The notes beneath the pieces were generated by a model. That model worked only from the letters and a program-made list of their open reading frames with translations, was not told the DNA's origin and ran no database searches. From Udeniomyces pyricola (Eukaryota > Basidiomycota > Tremellomycetes > Cystofilobasidiales > Mrakiaceae), in assembly GCA_039545295.1 (NCBI GenBank), contig BCIK01000036.1, positions 1 to 64,000 of the forward strand: a stretch of DNA of 64,000 nucleotides. The letters run 5' to 3'. The position numbers and the translations under genes were made by a program. Of the stretch, positions 1 to 11,000 are shown one piece after another; the stretch's first letter is position 1; every line of letters starts with the position of its first letter.

Positions 1-281
1 GTTGAGAATAGGCATTGTGGCGACGAGAGAGCGGACATTGAATGGGAGTAAAAGGCTGTGGCGTCGGAAGAAGGAAGCTTAGTCAGCATGGAACATTCCA
101 TGCGGAATCTATTGTTAACTCTTTGTATTACTCATCCATGGAACATCTTGGAACCTTCCATGGTCCTTTCTCTTTAGCTATATAAGCCTGTAATACTTTC
201 TACCTCTAGCTACATCAATCAATGCAATACCTCTGATCCACATCTCACAAGACTCATACCGGGAAGCAGCTAATCGTAACA
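1..281 (+). repeat. LTR-like sequence (copia type), left end cut by window edge
   Basis: The window opens with GTTGAGAATA, which is the usual start of Ty1/copia LTRs (TGTTGAGAATA) if one T lies just outside. Inside are two inverted repeats typical of such LTRs: CATGGAA/TTCCATG at 88-103 and CCATGGAA/TTCCATGG at 136-163. A TATATAA box lies at 179-185, followed by a short transcribed-like leader. A plausible CA end is at about 281 (...TCGTAACA). No tRNA primer site or coding region of a copia element could be read downstream, so this may be a solo LTR or the border of a decayed element. The right boundary is a guess. Confidence 0.45.
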
Positions 282-3060
282 GCAATTTCTACATTTTATC
301 TATTGGAATTATTCCGCCCTCTTTTCACAAACGTTTCTTTTCAACTGCTCGAGAATGATGCTGGACATATAAATATAAGATCTGTGATTGAACTGCTGAG
401 TCAGATCGGCTCTTCTGCGCACTTGGCAAATGACAGCAAAATTGTGCGTCTCGACAAGCAGTATAGGCCGTGAATTATCATTTGAGACACAGAGCAGGCA
501 ATTCGATATGTGACGACGTATGTGATTGTGTCCACCGCCAGCGGAAGTATAATTAATTATCTGACCTAATCAAGAAGTGAATTGAGAGAATAATGAAGAA
601 TGAAGAAAAAAGAAGAAAAAATTGATGTCATAGGAGGCTTAGTTCAATGAGCATGCGCAGAACGGTTCAGAATCAAGATGTGCACCGCACTGCTCGGCAG
701 ATTGCGCCTCTCGATCTATAGTCATGTATAAATCTTATGAATGATCTGCCGCTTCAGAGTCATGAGGAAACGAAATCAAAGTCGTCGAGCAAGACAGTAT
801 GCGAAGTTGTTGTACGCAAAGAAAAAAATGCAGTATGATGTTGACGTCATGACATATGATTTTCAAAGTGCTCGGGAAACTTATATGTTCGCCTAGCGCA
901 GTAGTGAGGCAACGTATACGGAGTGTCGTTATGATGGCATGTGATTGAAACGATGATAGTCAGTTGAGCGTTGATGGATTCGGTTATTCAAAGCAGAGAT
1001 GCGATGTAGACTTCATGAAGCGGCGTCTTTGTTAGCGGCATATTACATAATGTGGATTATTTACTATGCGCATGCCTGATCAAGGCGTTCAGGTCAAAGA
1101 GCGAGACAGCGATCTCCAGACACGATCATATATAGGCATTGTGCAGATAAAATAAGACCGCGTTGGAGCAGCAGGCGATTCACAGAGAGCGCATGAGAAA
1201 TGCAAGAAGTAAGATTGGATGTCTATGATGAATTGTGGCAAGAGCATTGGGATGTCATTCATAAGCCTGCATAAGCCTAGAACGATATAGCTGAGCGCTC
1301 ACAAGGCAGACAGTTCAACCAGGAAGAGCCAGGTCGGCGTAGAAGTCCGTGAACAGAACATGTCAGATGCAGATAGAAAGCGCGAGACAGAATCATCTAA
1401 TCATGCAAGAGAACGAGCACTGCCACAGCGAGCACAGGTGAGTGATTATACAGGACAGACCAGACCACAATCAGAGGGAGACAGTCGACGGAGAGGAATG
1501 GGCTGGGTTGAACAAAGGATACATCTGTGTAGCCGGCTTAGACACTGGCATGTTGCGACATGTGATAGCAGCAGCCCTGTGATCAAGTGGCTGTCAGGCG
1601 GAGCCGAACAGGGCCATACACTGTTCGCGGCGCGGTCGAGGTGAATCCACTCCAGAGACTGGACAGCGGGTAGGAGCTAGTAAGGAAGCCAATACGTCGA
1701 TGAGGGTAGTGTTGATATTGCTGGACGGCATCGTAGAAGCTCATGCAGCGGAAGCGACTACTGAATGTTACAGCGTTGTGCGTGCGCATGAGACAGTGCG
1801 ACGATTTCATCTCCCTCCATTCGTTATGCTCCGCGCTCCTCATAAGCCAGTCTGATCACTCTGCAGGTGCTTCGCGTATGGATTGCAAAGGTTTCCGATA
1901 CCGATCGGCAAGTATTCTTACCCCTTCTTGATCTCAAGCTGATCTCCTCATCTCCTCTCATACTGAACTCCAATGCCTACCGATGCCCTTCCTAAAATAC
2001 GTCCATCTCATTTCCCGTACGCTCCAGATCACTCTATCATCAAGGTTTCTTTTACCCCTCCTCCTAGCTTACCCTTTTTCCGCATTTCCCCCCCTCCCAC
2101 CTCCTCCCCTTCTCCTCACTCTCAGCTCTCCATTCCCCCACCTATTCTGGGCCTTCGTTTGCGATCAGGCCTTCGCTAGCGACGACGAGGTCCTCGTCTT
2201 CCGCTGCTACAACGTGAACACCTTTTGTCCGCTTTCGAAGCCCCTTTTATGTCTCAACATGTCACGTCTTTCACCGGATACTGACCGAAGCTTACGAGGA
2301 CTCGCCTGGGCAACGATGTCGACTACGCGAAGACGAGCTTGCTCGAGAGAATTTTTGCAGGAATTCGAAGACAGTCTTTCTTTCCTGCCCTCCGCTGTCG
2401 CGTCTCTGTTCCTATTACAATGTTGCTCTCACTCTTATCCTGTCCATCTGACTTTTGGCCGCCACACTTGACATCAGCTGCTTGTCCCCAGATTGGACTC
2501 TTCGGGTCAAACTGTCTCGAGTGTCAGCCTCATCTCAAGCTTTAAGGCTCTTCGTCTGATATACGCCTGCGAGCGACCCCCATCCTGCTCTTCCTGACTT
2601 ACCTTCCGACCCTTTCACCTTCATCCTCTTCTCTTTCTTCTTGCATCGGTGCTCACAAACATGTTTCCGCTTCATTATCGCCTCGACCCTTCCTGGCCGC
2701 TGAACGTCCCTTTTCTTACTCTTTCTGGCCGATTTTCCGACTTTAGTCCTTCAACATTTTTCTTCTACCCTGTTCTTCTCGTCATTCTTTGTTCCCCGAG
2801 CTTTGTACGGAGAAGTTACCCATGAACGATGTTTCGGTTAGCCTGCTGCTACTCGCTCACCGTCTAGAACTCTCACTTCATACGCCCTTTGTTTCCTAGA
2901 TCCTCTTCATCCCCTTTGACATAGGCCTGCTCCCGGATCCTACAGCTCAGCACAGCTCTGTATGCAAAAGAGTTGGACAAGCGAGGCTTGAGATGCGAGT
3001 TATGTCTTTACGTTTGGCCGATGCTATCTCCGTATGCCGGGCTTCTATGGACCCCATCTT
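282..3060. other. Gene-free repeat-zone DNA, no readable gene
   Basis: About 2.8 kb without a convincing coding region on either strand. Open stretches are short, lack known motifs and are not joined by believable introns. The part from about 1930 to 2820 is strongly pyrimidine-rich and could be the decayed 5' (gag) part of the + strand Ty3/gypsy remnant that follows, since fungal gag genes are often proline-rich there, but no gag or protease motif can be recognised. I assign no function. Confidence 0.5.
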
Positions 3061-4640
3061 TCAGCTGAATGATGATGATATGGCTCCTCCTGCTGAGTGG
3101 AAGGAGTCTATCACGTTAGATTGTCTCAGGTTTGTCTCAGATATGAGAAGGTATATCCCATGACTTCCGCTTACCTGCTCCTTCTTCATCGACCATACAA
3201 CCACTGTAACGCAATCGTCAAGGGCACCCTCCCCCCCTTCCCCCTCTTTCACGGCCCAATCTACTCACTTTCCGCCACGGATCTGGATTTTTCTCAATTC
3301 AAACCTTCGCGAAGTCCTTTGAGGGAGCACCGGGATCATCGAGCATTTGACTTTCCTGTTGGTGCATTCATCCTGTTTGTGCAGAAGGCTGACGGCTCGT
3401 TCACACTCAGCGTAATGTGGCGGCCTGAACGCGATCATTGTCAAGATTTGCTACCCTCTCTCCCTGATCCACTTGTCTCTCGACAGATCAGCTACCGCCA
3501 GATCACTTCCTCGATATATACGGTCTGAAATGAAATCGCGAAAGGAAAAGAGTGGAAGACCGCTTTTCGTTGCCGATACGGCCACTTCCGGTACAAGGTA
3601 ATGTCTTTCGGTCTTTGCAGCGCTCTTATTTCTTTTCAGTTCTCGTTGAATGATATCCTTCGATAGTACCTCGAGATCTTGGTGATCGTCTACCTCGAAG
3701 ACCTCTTGGTCTTTCCACGCATCAGGTCCGAGCACACGCGACACGTCCAAGAAGTCCTCATGAAGCTTGTCGCTACCCAACTTTGGGGACCAGCCTGAGC
3801 AGAGCCGATTCCAGCAAGATTGGGCTGACTTTTCTGGCTACATTGTAGATACTTACATTATCAAGATGAACCCGGCAAAGATAAATACCGTAACCAATTG
3901 GCTCTCATCACGTTACATTCGCGAAGTACAAACTTTTCTTGGATTTGCTAACTTTTATCGCAGGATCATCTAGTCGTTCTCGCGAATTACTCACCCTCTT
4001 ACCCGACTTCTCCGGAAAGACGTCGTCTTTGGCTTTCTTTGATAGTACACCTCTCCAAGCATTCGACACCCTCAAAGAATCCTTCACCTCTGCCCCGTTT
4101 TCACTTGTTCTTCTCCCTCCCTCTCCGTCAGCATCGAGACAGTTGGATTTAACTTTGCTCTTGGTGGTGTCATCTCCCAACGCGATACCAACAACCTTCT
4201 CCATTCTGTGGCCTTTCACTTCCAAGAGTTCAGCTTAGCTGAGTTGAACCACGAGATCCATGACAAAGAGATGCTGTCGATTGTCGAATGTCTGCGTATT
4301 ACGAGCTGAGAGTTGGGGAGGGGATGAGAATCTGGTTGTCCAAACCGGTTGCCCAAACCAGTTCCAAGATCCTGCTTCATACGTCGAGCTCCAAGGCCAG
4401 AAAATGTTCTTCCCCGAGCGTATCGTTGACCATCGAACACGGCCCGAGATTGGTCCTCAGTTCCTCGTCCACTGGGAAGGCGACCCCCAATGCGAAGATA
4501 CTTGGGAGCCTATACACGAACTCGATGACTTTCGCATCCTTCAAAAGTACTGCAAAGCTGACCTATCTGCTCCTCGACCCTTCAATCTCCGTAGATGACG
4601 TTTTAACGGCTCGGCGGTCCTCGCCTCAAAATGAGGGCTT
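3060..4640 (+). mobile_element. Degenerate Ty3/gypsy chromovirus remnant (RT - RNase H - chromodomain)
   Basis: Reading the + strand across several frameshifts gives Ty3/gypsy pol. The pre-RT motif HRPYNH is at about 3187, then GPIYSLS and FILFVQKADGS at about 3361-3414. The RT palm follows, with the YxDD site changed to YLED (TAC CTC GAA GAC, 3691-3702), so the catalytic first Asp is lost. The connection FLGFANFYRR is at about 3935-3970, and an RNase H piece (AELNHEIHDKEML) at about 4230-4275. The sequence then jumps directly, at about 4300, to the integrase C-terminus with a chromodomain at 4413-4544 (FLVHWEG...DTWEP). The rest of RNase H and the whole integrase core are missing, so a large internal deletion has occurred. 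The element is dead. The family call is firm and the borders are approximate. Confidence 0.85.
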
Positions 4641-5084
4641 ATGTTACGAATGCTATGGATGTAACTTCGGTCTTTTCTCTTCTTTCTTCCTTCATCTCCC
4701 TCTTTCTTTCTTCCTTTCTTTACTCGTTCCATTTGAATCATCTTCGTTATCATCTACTCTTCTGTAAAGACTACATTCCATAACCACCCTCTGTCATGCG
4801 TCGGCCGCTGGCCGATCGCAGTCTCTTCCGACTTGACTCGATCACACACAGCCCTACCATGCGAGCATTGCTGTGCCGGTTCAAAGCTCTTTCAATCGCT
4901 ATATACATCGGTCCTTTCGATAGAGTTGTACCTGTATCGGATCAGCCATTCATTTGACTGCCTTACTGCTCAGCACGACTGCAAATCTGTCCTCACCTAC
5001 GACCTGTTCTCACACCGTACCGGCAACGGAGAGCAGTCTTCCACTTTTTTTCCTTTTGCGATACGTAAAAAGTTGTAGGCACCA
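4641..5084 (+). repeat. Probable 3' LTR or LTR fragment of the chromovirus remnant
   Basis: Directly after the end of the chromodomain reading frame, a purine-rich stretch (AAAATGAGGGCTTA) meets TGTTACGAATG, the arrangement expected for a polypurine tract and the start of a Ty3/gypsy 3' LTR. The following 400 bases contain no gene. The right border cannot be fixed without the 5' LTR, which was not found in the window. It must lie before about 5085, where the opposite-strand RT remnant starts. Confidence 0.4.
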
Positions 5085-7515
5085 CGAGAGTCGAGCTTCG
5101 AGAACACTTTGGCTTCAGCCAATCTTCCAAGAAATTTGTGGATCAGCGAAAGTGGCCAGCGGTTCTTGACAGTGATCGCGTTCGGGCCGCGTTAGTCAAT
5201 GCAGAGCCTGAGCAAGCGGTCAGCTTTCTCTACAGATAGAATGAAAGAACCAGCAGGGTAGGTGAAGGGCTTGACAAATGCCCTTTTGAGCAAATTATGC
5301 AGCTCAGTGGAAGAACGTGTGTACAGAGGGCCATGAGGGAGGTATTACCCTCAGCAATCAAAATAGAATAGTCGTACGACCGGTAAGGAGGGAGCTGAGA
5401 AGCAGAGGTATTGGAGAAATCATTTTCATACTTCAAAGTTCTGGCGAAACGAACTACTCTCAGTCTACGTCCCGGGGTATGTCGTCATCATCCAGCTGAG
5501 AGGTGGGTTCGGTCGAAGACTCGGCGTGAAAGACAGCAATGGAAAGAGGTAAAGACACTACCCACCCTGAAAGTCTTGAGTTTTCAGCTCTTGGGCGAAG
5601 TGGGCAGCTTGAGCTGGACGACTCAGAGTGGGCATTTGTCACAAATGAAAAAAGTAATCGAGGAGGCAGAAGGTGGACAGAAAAGTAATCTTTCGCGATA
5701 CATGGAGAAGGCATGGTTTGGGGCATCAGTAAAGTAATCCTTCTCTTCATTAAGGGCGGAGAACAAGGGAGAACATCATGCATAGCAGGAAGGAAAGGAA
5801 AAAGAAAACAGTGGCAAAGGGAAAGAGGAAGAAGAGAAGCAGCGCTCTCGGCAGAACTCGGAGTCAAACGAGACATTGTTCCCGGGTGACCAAGAGAGAG
5901 TGGGACTACGCAGCCTTAGCCAATTAATCCTGAGATTAGTCTTGAAACAGCCGAGTTTGTTGACGATGAATGCAAGCGACTCGGAGTAGATGGGACAAGT
6001 CGACGTAACTGTCAAACAAAGCGGGAAGTGCGATGGGTGACTACGCCAAAGAAGATGGGGCGTTCGTCAACAGCCAGAAGTAGACGTGGCACATCCTGTT
6101 AGTCAGTATGAATCTGCTGCGCCTTGACGAAGAGTCCGGGCGATGAAATTGGAAGTGGCTCCCGAATCGATCAGAGCGACGGTGTCGATGGAGCTTTATC
6201 CGAAGAAAAGGGAGATTGGAACGGTGATATGGTCTTCGCCCTCAGTATCGTTGCCGATGGCCGCTAGGAAGGCCTGACAAGAGGAGCTGAGAGTTTAGTG
6301 GAGAGAGCCGAGGGAGATGACAGAGATGGCGAGAGAGTCGGTGGATGTAGAAGGGGCAAAAACAGAGGTTTAGTGGGTCGGGTCGGGTAGCATAAGGTAA
6401 GGGTCGCCCGGAAGCGCATATCCGGCGGATGCCCTTGATGCTCGTGGCAGTGATTGAAATTTAGAACATCCTGGTCTGAAGTGTCAAAGCTAACGACAAG
6501 TCGAGCAGCCTCCGGTCTTGACGAAAGCCTCTGCCTCCGAACTGGTCAGCTTGATAAGCGAAACAAAAGAGGTCTGCGCGATGGAGACAGGTATGGCTGC
6601 GAGACACCAGGTGGTGAGAATGGGAGGAGTATTGATAACGGAGCTGGAGGACTAGAAAGGAGATGTGTAGTCGAGCGAGCAAACCTCGGGTCTGACCTCA
6701 TGGAGTCGGTCGTAGGCAAGGAATTCGCGGACGGCGGTCTTCAAGGAAGGAGAAGGCGGCATAGAAGAGGAAGCGGTCCTTCGCAGGGCGTTCCTCCTGA
6801 CATAGGCCTCTCCCAAAATTGCTCTCGAGCCACCTTATCATATAGATTGATGCCCAAATAGGTATGGTCAGATATTGTCCAATACCTGCGGCTTGACGTG
6901 AGCTGCTGTCGAGAACAAGGACGCGGCAAGTAGTCGGAGAAGGTCTCCGTCTAAGCAAAGAAACAACAGAACCTCATTTCAGGCTCTACCTAAGACTCAG
7001 TTCTATGAGGCTTTGTACCTTTAGAATTAATTAGGAAATCATCTGCTGACCTTGTCTATCAGGGAAGAATATACCGCTCTCAAGCGATCCGACTCCGACG
7101 AGAACGTGTCCTGCGAGAGGAACAAGTCAGCTTCGACTTCGAAATGCAAGGCCTGGAAGAACGGCTTCTCGCCATCGAACGAAGGCAAATCTTTGGGAAC
7201 GTGAGCCTGAATGCGGGCGAAGGGGCAAGAGAGTGGGAAGAAGAATGAGTGGAAGACATGAGGCGTCGGTCAATGTCGGGTCTGGTGTCTATGTGGAATG
7301 GAAAGATAGCGTCGTGGTGAAGGAGACGACACACGGTCGAGGTCAGTATCAATGCGACAAGTTGGGCGGCACATGGATTCAGCGCCTTGGGCGAGACGGA
7401 TAAGGAGCCCTGCCTACAGCTGGTCTTCAAGAGGCTACTAGCATGAACTAGCTGTGTTTTTGTTTGGGAGCAAGGGTGCGAGGGCCTCAGCAATCAAGGC
7501 GCGGGCTTCCGCTGG
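5085..7515 (-). mobile_element. Second Ty3/gypsy remnant, opposite strand (gag - protease - RT)
   Basis: On the - strand, from right to left: a gag-like stretch (AEALAPLLP at about 7500, then LPSFDGEKPFF at 7187-7148, matching the PxFDG gag core); a retroviral-type aspartic protease signature VALIDSGATSNFI with the active DSG at 6168-6160; the post-protease region (VSFDSEFC, about 5850); LPPYRSYDYS at about 5390; and the RT start GSFILSVEKAD at 5257-5190. The conserved DYRGLN has a TAA stop in place of Tyr at 5194-5192. The remnant ends near 5085 inside the RT palm (KVFSKLDSR). Frames change many times and there are several stops, so it is non-functional. It faces the + strand chromovirus remnant tail to tail and both contain the same RT segment, so they are two copies rather than one inverted element. 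Confidence 0.8.
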
Positions 7516-8076
7516 AATATCAGGTTGACTGGTGGAGGATGTGGGGCAAATCGAGCAGAGGCAGATGAGATTCGGTTAATCTTGCCTGCCGAAACCTTGT
7601 ACCGACATGATGTTTTCTTGGCCGCACCCTTGAGGCAAAGGGATCTCTGGACGGCTCAATGGATCACGTCAGTCTCGTATAGTTGAACTATGTAGCTTGA
7701 GATTGGCCTAAATCAGGCCGACACGACTCTAGATCGAGATCAGTAGCTGAGGATCGGAAGTCCTCGCGCAAGAAAATTGGCTAGAAAGGCGTGCAACTAC
7801 GCGTCACCTGAGCCATAGCCTCGCGTGACGCGAATCGTCGAGTCAAACAACATCCGATCCCTCCGTATATTGCTCACCGCGTTGCTGACATCTGACCTCC
7901 ATAGCACCAACGCCCATCGACCCATCTCGCTCTTTCCCCTGTCTTCATCTTCAACACCCTCCACCACTCCGCACGAACAATCTTTAGATTCCCTATTCCG
8001 TCTTCCTCTACGCTTCGAACCCCCTTCTACACCTTGTAGCTCGACGCGTCCGCTGTCGTTACCTTTTCCCGCTGCT
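7516..8076. promoter_or_regulatory. Spacer with the presumed promoter and leader of YCG1
   Basis: This segment lies between the gypsy remnant and the first real gene. The last 250 bases before the start codon are rich in CT and CCA runs, the usual look of leaders here. An in-frame ATG at 7825 precedes the chosen start by 84 codons, but the residues between resemble untranslated leader. No TATA box or clear motif was seen. Confidence 0.3.
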
Positions 8077-11000
8077 ATGGTTCTCGTTCGACCCAGAAAC
8101 AACGGCTCAACCGCTCCCACAACCCCAGAGCTCTTATCACTCGTCAGCTCACTCTCAGCCATCTTTCATGAGGCCCAAAGCTCTCAAGTCAACCATCGCA
8201 AGAACGTATCCATTCTAGTCAAGACACATGACGCATGTGCCCGTGTTGTAGTCGAACGAGCGAAGGGAGCACCAAAGCTCGTTGGAGAGATTGCTTTCAC
8301 CGACGCATTCATATCCTGCGTTGAGCGAGTCCTTCCCATCAAGAAGGGTGTACTCGTGGCCGACAAGGCACTAAAATTCGTGGCAGCATTCGTAGCAGCG
8401 CTTGCCGCCAAAGGTACGAAAGGCGTAGTTGTCTTATCACACTTTGACCCGTCTCACGCACGACGCCATGTCCTCCAAGCCTGATTGTCCCACTGCGGCT
8501 GCCTGACGCTTACCTGATTTGTCTCACACAGATGAACAGGAAACACATCCAGATGAAGATGAGGTTGAAGACACCATAGCTTCTCGATTTTATACCCGCC
8601 TACTGCTGTACCTCCTTCAAGGTTTCTCAACTAAAGACAAGAACGTCCGATACCGGTCATGTCAGCTCGTTTCCATGATGCTTCGTTCAACACCAAACCT
8701 GGAGTCAGTGATCAATCTAGCCTAAGTCGGGTACTCGGGTTTATGGGTTATGATCTGATTGCTGTCCTTCGCTTTGCTTGTTTTTAGCGAGGATCTTTTC
8801 TTCTCACTACGATCGGGGTTGTTAGAGCGGGTTCGTGACAAAGAGGTCTCGGTTCGGGTTCAAGCAGTCCTTGGCCTCGTTGCTTTTCTCGACGCGGAAA
8901 CTACGGACGAGGACGAAGAAGACGTGCTAGAGGTACTCCTAGCTATCCTCGAGACCGACCCCGCAGCGTTGGTACCCATGTTCAAAGAAACTCGATGTCC
9001 CTTGTACAAGCATGCTCTTGCTGATTGACTTTGAATGCTGACTTTCTGTATGAATTGCAGAGATGTCCGTCAGACGGCTCTTTTGTCGGTACCATGCACC
9101 AAGCAAATCATTCCATACATCATTCGCCGCACTCGAGACGTTGATCCCAACATCCGACGAAACGTCTACGTCCGGTCCTTGGCTCTCACTCAGATTCGGG
9201 ATCCTCGTCGGCTTACGATCACACAGCGAGAGGAAATCGTTCGCAATGGACTCGGGGATCGTGACCCTAAAGTTCGCAAGGCTGCTGGTGATATGGTTGC
9301 TAGTTGGGTCGACGCTGCAGGTGACGGTGGACTGCTGGAGGTGGGTCTTCTCAGTTGTCTTCCGGTCGCTATCCTATTGTCAAGACGATTGACGGAACTT
9401 CTCACATTCTGCCATGGCTGCACTTTAGTTCCTTTCTCGCTTTGATGTGATCACCTCAGAGGAGGCCGAACAAGCTCTTGTATCTGTTTTCTCGTTGCGT
9501 CCAGATCTACTCGAAGCTGTCAAATTTGGCGGTAAGAACTCGTCTACATCATTCTTCGTCAAGGATAGTGTTTTTAACTGACGCAAAACTCCTCATTAAT
9601 TCCTCCAACAGATTCCTACTGGACTTCCCTAACCCCTGAGAAAGCTTTGCTTGCTCGGACTTTCGTTTCGCGTTGCCGCCATTTACAGGTTTGTTTCAAT
9701 CTTGCTCTATTCGTTTGCGCTCTATCACATTAAATTTCTTACTCATGAACCACTTAATACTGACATATCCTCTCCAATCAATCAGAATGATGAGCTTCTC
9801 GAAGAATCGCTTCCTGTGGTCACCGCCCTCGCCTTTTACATACAAGCCGAATACAACTCTCTCATTGCCACAACAGAATCCATGGACAAGGACAACGCTG
9901 ATGACGCTTGCGAGCAGGCGGTCATAGAGAAGACATTCATCGTCCAGGAGATGCTCAAGCTTGCTGTCGATCTAGACTACACGGACGAGACTGGGCGGCG
10001 ACAGATGTATTCCCTAGCACGTACGTTATCCCCATCTCCGGACGTACTGGCACGAACACATTGACTGAAACCTGGGTTAATCACTCATACAGGCCAGATG
10101 ATATCTCAACCCTCGATGCCATCATCAATCCTACCGTACAATCTCGATATCCTGCGAAAGCTGTCCGACAACGAGCGTGATCTAATCCGAGTCGTTGTCG
10201 AGGCTGTCCACGAGATACGCGACTCTATCCTCGAAGGATCTGAGGAAGATGATGAAATCAGCAGAGACGAACACGATGAGGACGAAGACGACTATGCTTC
10301 AGTTGCTGGTCCCTACTCAACAAACAAATCCTCCACCCGGGTCAAAGACTCTACTGAATTGGACGATGATGCTCGTCTACAGAAAGCTTTGGTGGATCTC
10401 AGGGGACTCGAGATCATGCAGGCTCTCCTCGAACGTGTCAATGGCGTACGTGTCAAAAGCATAATGAATATCTCGCCTTACTGGCACAATCTTTTACCGA
10501 TATTGACACCTCTCCTTCGTCCTGTTGTACCACCAGACACTTGCTGAGAATTCTGTTCTACATGGAGTCGTGCCAGATCTCATCATTCCTAATGTCAAGG
10601 GCAAGCAGCCGGAACTTCGAGAGCGAGGCATCATCTGCCTAGGTCTTATCTGCATGATCGACAAGGTTTGCCTCGCAATTCCCTGTCCTTGCGAATTCTA
10701 CCCTCAGGCTCTAACCTCGAAGCTCATCGTATTCACTTCTTATCCCCCAAGGTCTCTGCGGCCAATAGCTTTGGTGGGCTCTTCATGCAGCAAGTCTATG
10801 CGGCGAGCGGTCCTCTTCAGGCGCATGTGCTACAGATCATTTTCGACCTCCTCATGATCTATGACTTTGCGTCTCTTGTTCCGGCTAGTCTGGACGTCAG
10901 TCTAGATGAATTCTTCTATGCACCCTTGCTTGAGATCGTTGACTGACATTTGCCATTCGTCTGTCGAACCAGCCCGAATCAAACCTCACTCTTCCCAACT

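Noticed and set aside
1360..1931. Short open frames that might be copia gag or protease remains
   Set aside because: No zinc knuckle, DSG or other motif could be read in any frame, so no element is assigned.
7825..8076. Possible earlier start of YCG1 at 7825
   Set aside because: In frame, but the added 84 residues are Ser/Thr/Pro-rich leader-like sequence and the family starts near the ATG at 8077.
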